Of a stretch of 64,000 nucleotides of DNA, positions 59,793-64,000 are shown piece after piece; within the stretch, counting starts at the first letter, position 1, and each line of letters opens with the position of its first letter. The position numbers and the translations under genes are program-made. This stretch comes from Nemertoderma westbladi (Eukaryota > Xenacoelomorpha > Nemertodermatida > Nemertodermatidae), in assembly GCA_032718475.1 (NCBI GenBank), contig JAUCBJ010002449.1, forward strand, positions 28,077 to 92,076. The letters are read 5' to 3'. The notes beneath the pieces were generated by a model. The model saw only the letters and a list, made by a program, of their open reading frames with translations, had not been told where the DNA came from and ran no database searches.

Positions 59793-61001
59793 TAGTTAGA
59801 TTAAAGTAGTTAGATTAAAGTAGTTAGATTAAAGTAGTTAGATTAAAGTAGTTAGATTAAAGTAGTTAGATTAAAGTAGTTAGATTAAAGTAGTTAGATT
59901 AAAGTAGTTAGATTAAAGTAGTTAGATTAAAGTAGTTAGATTAAAGTAGTTAGATTAAAGTAGTTAGATTAAAGTAGTTAGATTAAAGTAGTTAGATTAA
60001 AGTAGTTAGATTAAAGTAGTTAGATTAAAGTAGTTAGATTAAAGTAGTTAGATTAAAGTAGTTAGATTAAAGTAGTTAGATTAAAGTAGTTAGATTACAG
60101 TAGTTAGATTAAAGTAGTTAGATTAAAGCAGTTAGATTAAAGTAGTTAGATTAAAGTAGTTAGATTAAAGTAGTTAGATTAAAGTAGTTAGATTAAAGTA
60201 GTTAGATTAAAGTAGTTAGATTAAAGTAGTTAGATTAAAGTAGTTAGATTAAAGTAGTTAGATTAAAGTAGTTAGATTAAAGTAGTTAGATTAAAGTAGT
60301 TAGATTAAAGTAGTTAGATTAAAGTAGTTAGATTAAAGCAGTTAGATTAAAGTAGTTAGATTAAAGTAGTTAGATTAAAGTAGTTAGATTAAAGTAGTTA
60401 GATTAAAGTAGTTAGATTAAAGTAGTTAGATTAAAGTAGTTAGATTAAAGTAGTTAGATTAAAGTAGTTAGATTAAAGTAGTTAGATTAAAGTAGTTAGA
60501 TTAAAGTAGTTAGATTAAAGTAGTTAGATTAAAGTAGTTAGATTAAAGTAGTTAGATTAAAGTAGTTAGATTAAAGTAGTTAGATTAAAGTAGTTAGATT
60601 AAAGTAGTTAGATTAAAGTAGTTAGATTAAAGTAGTTAGATTAAAGTAGTTAGATTAAAGTAGTTAGATTACAGTAGTTAGATTAAAGTAGTTAGATTAA
60701 AGTAGTTAGATTAAAGTAGTTAGATTAAAGTAGTTAGATTAAAGTAGTTAGATTAAAGTAGTTAGATTAAAGCAGTTAGATTAAAGTAGTTAGATTAAAG
60801 TAGTTAGATTAAAGCAGTTAGATTAAAGTAGTTAGATTAAAGTAGTTAGATTAAAGTAGTTAGATTAAAGTAGTTAGATTAAAGTAGTTAGATTAAAGTA
60901 GTTAGATTAAAGTAGTTAGATTAAAGTAGTTAGATTAAAGTAGTTAGATTAAAGTAGTTAGATTAAAGTAGTTAGATTAAAGTAGTTAGATTAAAGTAGT
61001 A
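59793..61001. repeat. 14-bp minisatellite, about 86 copies, filling the intron between host exons 3 and 4
   Basis: The unit is agtagttagattaa, nearly invariant (rare agcagtt and attacag units). On the minus strand each unit gives tctaac, a branch-point-like motif. The array stops about 10 bp from both splice sites. Confidence 0.97.
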
Positions 61002-61011
61002 AGTAACCAAC

Positions 61012-61166
61012 CTGATTGCGGTTGACCCCAGATGAACCACTAAGTTCGTCAACCGAATCGAGAATTAGAACGCAGGGAACCGAGTTAACCGCCGCTACGA
61101 AAGATTCAGTTATTCGGTGGAAGTCGGTGAGATCCTCTGGATCCTTTAGGAGCTCCGATTGGTAAC
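61012..61166 (-). CDS. Host gene exon 3: Walker B exon
   Basis: The acceptor follows a very strong tract (ctccccctcggtctcccag) and the donor is CAG|GTTGGT. Two nucleotides plus 51 codons. VPCVLILDSVDEL is a hydrophobic strand followed by acidic residues, as in a NACHT Walker B; DSVDE is at 61045-61059. These acidic residues coordinate the magnesium and activate water in the family. The donor is followed within about 10 bp by the 14-bp minisatellite, so the whole next intron is repeat. Confidence 0.88.
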
Positions 61167-61466
61167 CTGGGAGACCGAGGGGGAGGGGGGTAGACGTAAA
61201 GGACAAGTAGAAGTTAGAACATAATTAAACAGGACAAATTAGGCAATGTTCTGACTACAATAGAAGTGGACGGGAATTTTGAGGGCGGCACTGGTATGAT
61301 TCTAGCTTGTCGGTGGCCTACAGTTCCGGGACAAAATTTAGGGATAAAGACCTATTATCTACATACTATACTACACACACACATGCGGATAGCCATTCAA
61401 CCACCACCCCACCCCCCCTCCCCCATTCCGTTCAGCTAAAGCGGCGGTAAAATAGTTGATTATTAC
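61167..61466 (-). other. Host intron between exons 2 and 3
   Basis: 300 bp of unique sequence with a strong C-rich (minus strand: pyrimidine) tract before the exon 3 acceptor and another near 61402-61426. No repeats of note. Confidence 0.8.
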
Positions 61467-61723
61467 CTGTCATTTCCTCCCTGAGTTCTAGAATACAACG
61501 ACGCATAAAACTTGTGACGTCGGCACTGCGGGCACTGGCGCCCACGTAATGGGCGAGGACCTTGCGATCTGATTGGTGGGTTTTATCGTAGTGTTTCACC
61601 CAATTAGCGAGCTGGGCAGTCTTCCCGCAGCCTCTATCACCGACCAGTAACAGAAGGGGAGGATCTATAACAGCAGTGGGGCGGGGCGCAGGAGTTGGGG
61701 GAGACATGTTATTGGGTGACTTT
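61467..61723 (-). CDS. Host gene exon 2: P-loop (Walker A) exon
   Basis: One nucleotide, 85 codons and one nucleotide. The acceptor ttgttttccttag at 61724-61725 matches the phase of the previous exon (AA plus A gives Lys). The donor is AG|GTAATA. After a proline-rich linker comes a hydrophobic strand PPLLLLV, Walker A GDRGCGKT at 61618-61641, then LANWVKHY and a helix ending ELREEMT. The P-loop binds nucleotide phosphate; the conserved Lys and Thr are present. The first bases of this exon are also part of the tandem repeat filling the preceding intron. A second AG at 61665-61666 is possible but does not fit the upstream phase. Confidence 0.85.
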
Positions 61724-61995
61724 CTAAGGAAAACAAACAGAGGATGGAGACATGTTATTGGGTGACTTTCTAAGGAAAACAAACAGAGGATGGAGACATG
61801 ATATTGGGTGACTTTGTAAGGAACACAAACAGAGGATGGAGACATGTTATTGGGTGACTTTGTAAGGAACACAGAGGATGGAGACATGTTATTGGGTGAC
61901 TTTGTAAGGAACACAAACAGAGGATGGAGACATGTTATTGGGTGACTTTGTAAGGAACACAGAGGATGGAGACATGTTATTGGGCGACTTTGTAT
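61701..61995. repeat. 46-bp minisatellite containing the start of host exon 2
   Basis: About 6-7 units of 46 bp, with 42-bp variants, start-to-start at 61701, 61747, 61793, 61839, 61881, 61927 and 61969. On the minus strand each unit comprises a pyrimidine tract, ccttag or ccttac, then aaagtcacccaataacatg, the first bases of exon 2. Only the two units nearest the exon keep AG. Confidence 0.93.
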
Positions 61996-62012
61996 AACTC
62001 TAAGAATCTTAC

Positions 62013-62193
62013 TTAGGTAAATATCCATTAAAGAATGGCGATTGCTCTTCATAGGGCGATGTTGTCATTATTGCGTTGGCATGGTTACTGAGTACTTCCT
62101 GTAAGTGACGCACTTCCGGTGTGTTTATAAAGACTTGGCGTCTAGAATCAGCGTATGATTCATGAGCGGCCCATTCCAGGAATAATTCCCCGT
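62013..62193 (-). CDS. Host gene exon 1 of those seen: pre-NTPase segment
   Basis: The acceptor follows a pyrimidine-rich tract (cttccttttag, then acgggg). The donor is gtaaga at 62012. The exon reads 2 nt, 59 codons and 2 nt, and includes ELFLEWAAHESYADSRRQVF. A DEWAAHEAFA-SR-like stretch is characteristic of the segment just before the P-loop in nephrocystin-3-like proteins. It starts in phase 1, so at least one more coding exon lies further right. The in-frame TAA just past the donor is intronic. Confidence 0.82.
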
Positions 62194-64000
62194 CTAAAAG
62201 GAAGAATTTGGAATTCTAATACCACTCTATTAGCGATTCGGCGGTAGGGATCCTTCAGCCGTTAGGCCAGGGATTACTCACAAAGTCTGATGACATATCC
62301 AGTGCGGTCCCCCCAGAACTATACTCCCCAGAGGAAACTCTGGTAATCATTTAGCTACCATTTAAGGAAACAAGGACGTACAGATGTGCCGATTATTAAT
62401 CTGAAATCAGTGTTTCGAACATTTGTTTTGTTCTCGAGTTATGGCAACATACATATACAAACTTTTTTATTTATGTGCAGCACCACATTTGACATCAACA
62501 AAGACCGTTTGTTACAAAAAGACTGTTTGAAAGACTGTTTGTTACAGATGTTTGTCAAATAAATTATCTGTCGAAGCAAAAGTTATAAATACTGCAAAAT
62601 CCATATAACATAACTAGAAAGCCAGCAAGCTGGCTGGAAGGAGCCCGGGGGAAGAATCCTAGCCAAGACTATTACAAATGAACTATGTCAGTCAGCTGTA
62701 GGCCTAGTAAGTAGGCCTAAACTAAACAATTGTCTAAACTGTAAGGCGTGAGGCTAGCTGACTTTGTCGATCGTCCCACATAATAAAAAATTAAACTTTG
62801 CTACCACTAACAAAAATATAATATGAAGCAAATAATTTAATTATCAAGCACGTTTACAAGATTTAAGATTACCTGAACCCACCCTAGAACCACCCTATAT
62901 TATAAATGCAGACTCCATTTCCATACGAATATTACAACACCGGCTGCTAAGGCAATCAACCAATGCTGCATTATAGAACAAAACTAACAATAGAAAGGGG
63001 TAGCTATAGTTACTAAAACTAAAACACAAACAAAGCGCAAATATCCTAGCTGTTCCACATTAGTGTCAGTAGTTCTAGTAAGATAATAATAGTGATAACA
63101 GTTTCATTCAATTTTTTGAATAAATACAAATTATATAATATATTATAGAGCAAATGTATAAACAAAAACTCAACTAATATATTATGAAAATTTAAGGTCT
63201 AAACAATATGAAACAAAATAATACATTATCAAAGACAAATTAAATTTTAGCATCACAACAACTATATCCAAGAAATTTAACAAAACCGCAAATCAGTCAA
63301 AGTGAAAAGGGGGGACAGTTCCCCCTTCAACCCCCCTTTCAATCAGCACCTCGTCCCAAAAGCAAGCGGTTCTTTTAAATTTGCGTGATTTGAGTTTTAT
63401 GCTCGCACCACTATTGAGTTTTATAATATTTGTAAGAAATGTTAAAACTTATCTTATGCCAATGTAGTAATGGTATTAAAATATAATTAAATTAATTTGC
63501 ACTATTAATGCTTCAGCTAAAAAATGATGCTAATCCTATGTAATAAAAACAATAAGAATATTATTTTTAAGAACATTCTACATATATCCTATACAAAATA
63601 ATCAGCCCAAGGATTCGTGGAATAATAATATAATCCTACTGCAGTTGTATAATTTATTTTGTTTATTGACAACTCAACTATTTTCTGTCTATACCTGAGA
63701 GCTGATAAAGGAAGTGTAGACTCAGCCAGCAGCGCTGCTCCTACAAGGCAAAGGCAGGCAGGAGGGGTGTAGTCAAAGTCAAGAAATTCCGACTGGATGG
63801 AATTCTATCTCAGACAGACAGCCCTGCACTCCACCGTTCCTACTCCACAGCTAGCTGCTGCGAGCTCAGGCAGGAGTTGTTACTGTACCATTGCTTTTAA
63901 TTTCGCGACAAAATAATGTCAAAAAACGAAATATATCGAATACCACACATTGAATCGATCTGATATTTTGTAACGCGATTATGAACCACCAAAGCAATGT
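62194..64000. other. Sequence upstream of the recognised host exons
   Basis: Mostly AT-rich. A possible 37-bp exon on the minus strand (62282-62318) fits in phase but is too short to accept. A GC-richer patch at about 63690-63870 could be an untranslated first exon. Short inverted repeats occur at 62624-62639 (agccagc-aa-gctggct) and near 63309-63324. Nothing firmer can be said. Confidence 0.4.

Larger units (their letters stand above)
6475..62193 (-). other. Host gene: multi-exon NACHT-like NTPase with TPR helices (12 exons recognised, both ends missing)
   Basis: Twelve minus-strand exons were assembled by eye from acceptor and donor sites and coding potential: 62193-62013, 61723-61467, 61166-61012, 59782-59624, 59310-59170, 59059-58897, 42626-42381, 20958-20760, 13757-13595, 12507-12387, 7086-6944 and 6667-6475. 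Intron phase agrees at all eleven junctions and gives about 706 codons with no stop. Domain order is a pre-NTPase helical segment, P-loop NTPase (Walker A GDRGCGKT, Walker B LDSVDEL), NACHT-associated helices, winged-helix-like segment, linker and TPR-like helices. This matches nephrocystin-3-like and TTC41/DDB_G0287407-like STAND proteins from general family knowledge; which subfamily is not settled. Such proteins are usually nucleotide-dependent scaffolds in the cytoplasm or at cilia. The first exon, the promoter and the 3' end are not identified. Introns range from 110 bp to 21.4 kb, and the large ones consist mostly of minisatellites and mobile elements. Confidence 0.88.

Noticed and set aside
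61467-61664. Alternative start of host exon 2 at 61664 (acceptor gctgttatag)
   Set aside because: It is a good acceptor, but its phase does not match the donor at 62012, whereas 61723 does. It could still be a minor alternative with another upstream exon.
61432-62052. A single continuous minus-strand ORF of 206 codons covering the P-loop
   Set aside because: Its N-terminal half is the 46-bp intronic repeat; the acceptor at 61724 and matching upstream phase indicate that only 61467-61723 is exon.
62282-62318. Possible 37-bp exon upstream of the first recognised host exon
   Set aside because: Splice sites and phase fit, and the peptide (FWGDRTGYVIRL) recalls a DUF4062-like G-R-GY motif, but it is too short to accept without RNA evidence.
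63690-63870. GC-richer patch with a donor-like ctcag/gtatag on the minus strand, perhaps a 5' untranslated exon
   Set aside because: No reading frame or independent promoter evidence.

Overview
The window is metazoan nuclear DNA, most likely from an invertebrate; I cannot place the clade more closely. The evidence is spliceosomal GT-AG introns with matching phases, a BEL/Pao LTR retrotransposon, a non-LTR retrotransposon-like reverse transcriptase with an R2-type endonuclease, and a Rab GTPase ending in CC. About half of the window is tandem repeat, in more than a dozen different minisatellites, and most long ORFs are by-products of repeat units whose length is a multiple of three.

The main result is that most of the window is one host gene on the minus strand. 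I assembled twelve exons from 62193 down to 6475 (about 706 codons), and intron phase agrees at all eleven junctions. The product is a STAND-type protein of the nephrocystin-3/TTC41-like kind: an EWAAHE-type segment, a NACHT-like P-loop NTPase with Walker A and B, a winged-helix region, linker helices and TPR-like helices. Both gene ends lie outside what I can resolve.

Introns, right to left: 61724-62012 (46-bp repeat); 61167-61466; 59783-61011 (14-bp repeat); 59311-59623; 59060-59169; 42627-58896 (64-bp, 22-bp, 41-bp, 21-bp and 44-bp repeats, a Rab32/38-like gene and a reverse-transcriptase element); 20959-42380 (63-bp repeat split by a 13.3-kb BEL element); 13758-20759 (57-bp repeat); 12508-13594 (28-bp repeat); 7087-12386 (32-bp repeat); 6668-6943. 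Left of 6475 lie a 14-bp and a 22-bp array. Several arrays fill their intron almost from splice site to splice site.

In three introns (61724-62012, 42627-43225, 13758-20759) the repeat unit carries a copy of a 3' splice site. In two of them it is a copy of the very acceptor the array abuts. In the 13758-20759 intron the decoy acceptors nearest the exon are phase-compatible with it and open for about fifteen units.

The BEL element (23449-36725) is very young: its LTRs differ at one position and it has a 5-bp target duplication inside the 63-bp minisatellite. Its pol domains look complete. It also has a long coiled-coil 5' ORF, two compensating frame changes at poly-G runs, and an unusual ORF 3' of pol with three zinc knuckles. 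The other reverse transcriptase (43698-47552) has about 26 in-frame proline-rich 8-residue repeats between RT motifs B and C. The BEL element, the Rab gene and the reverse transcriptase are all on the plus strand, antisense to the host gene.
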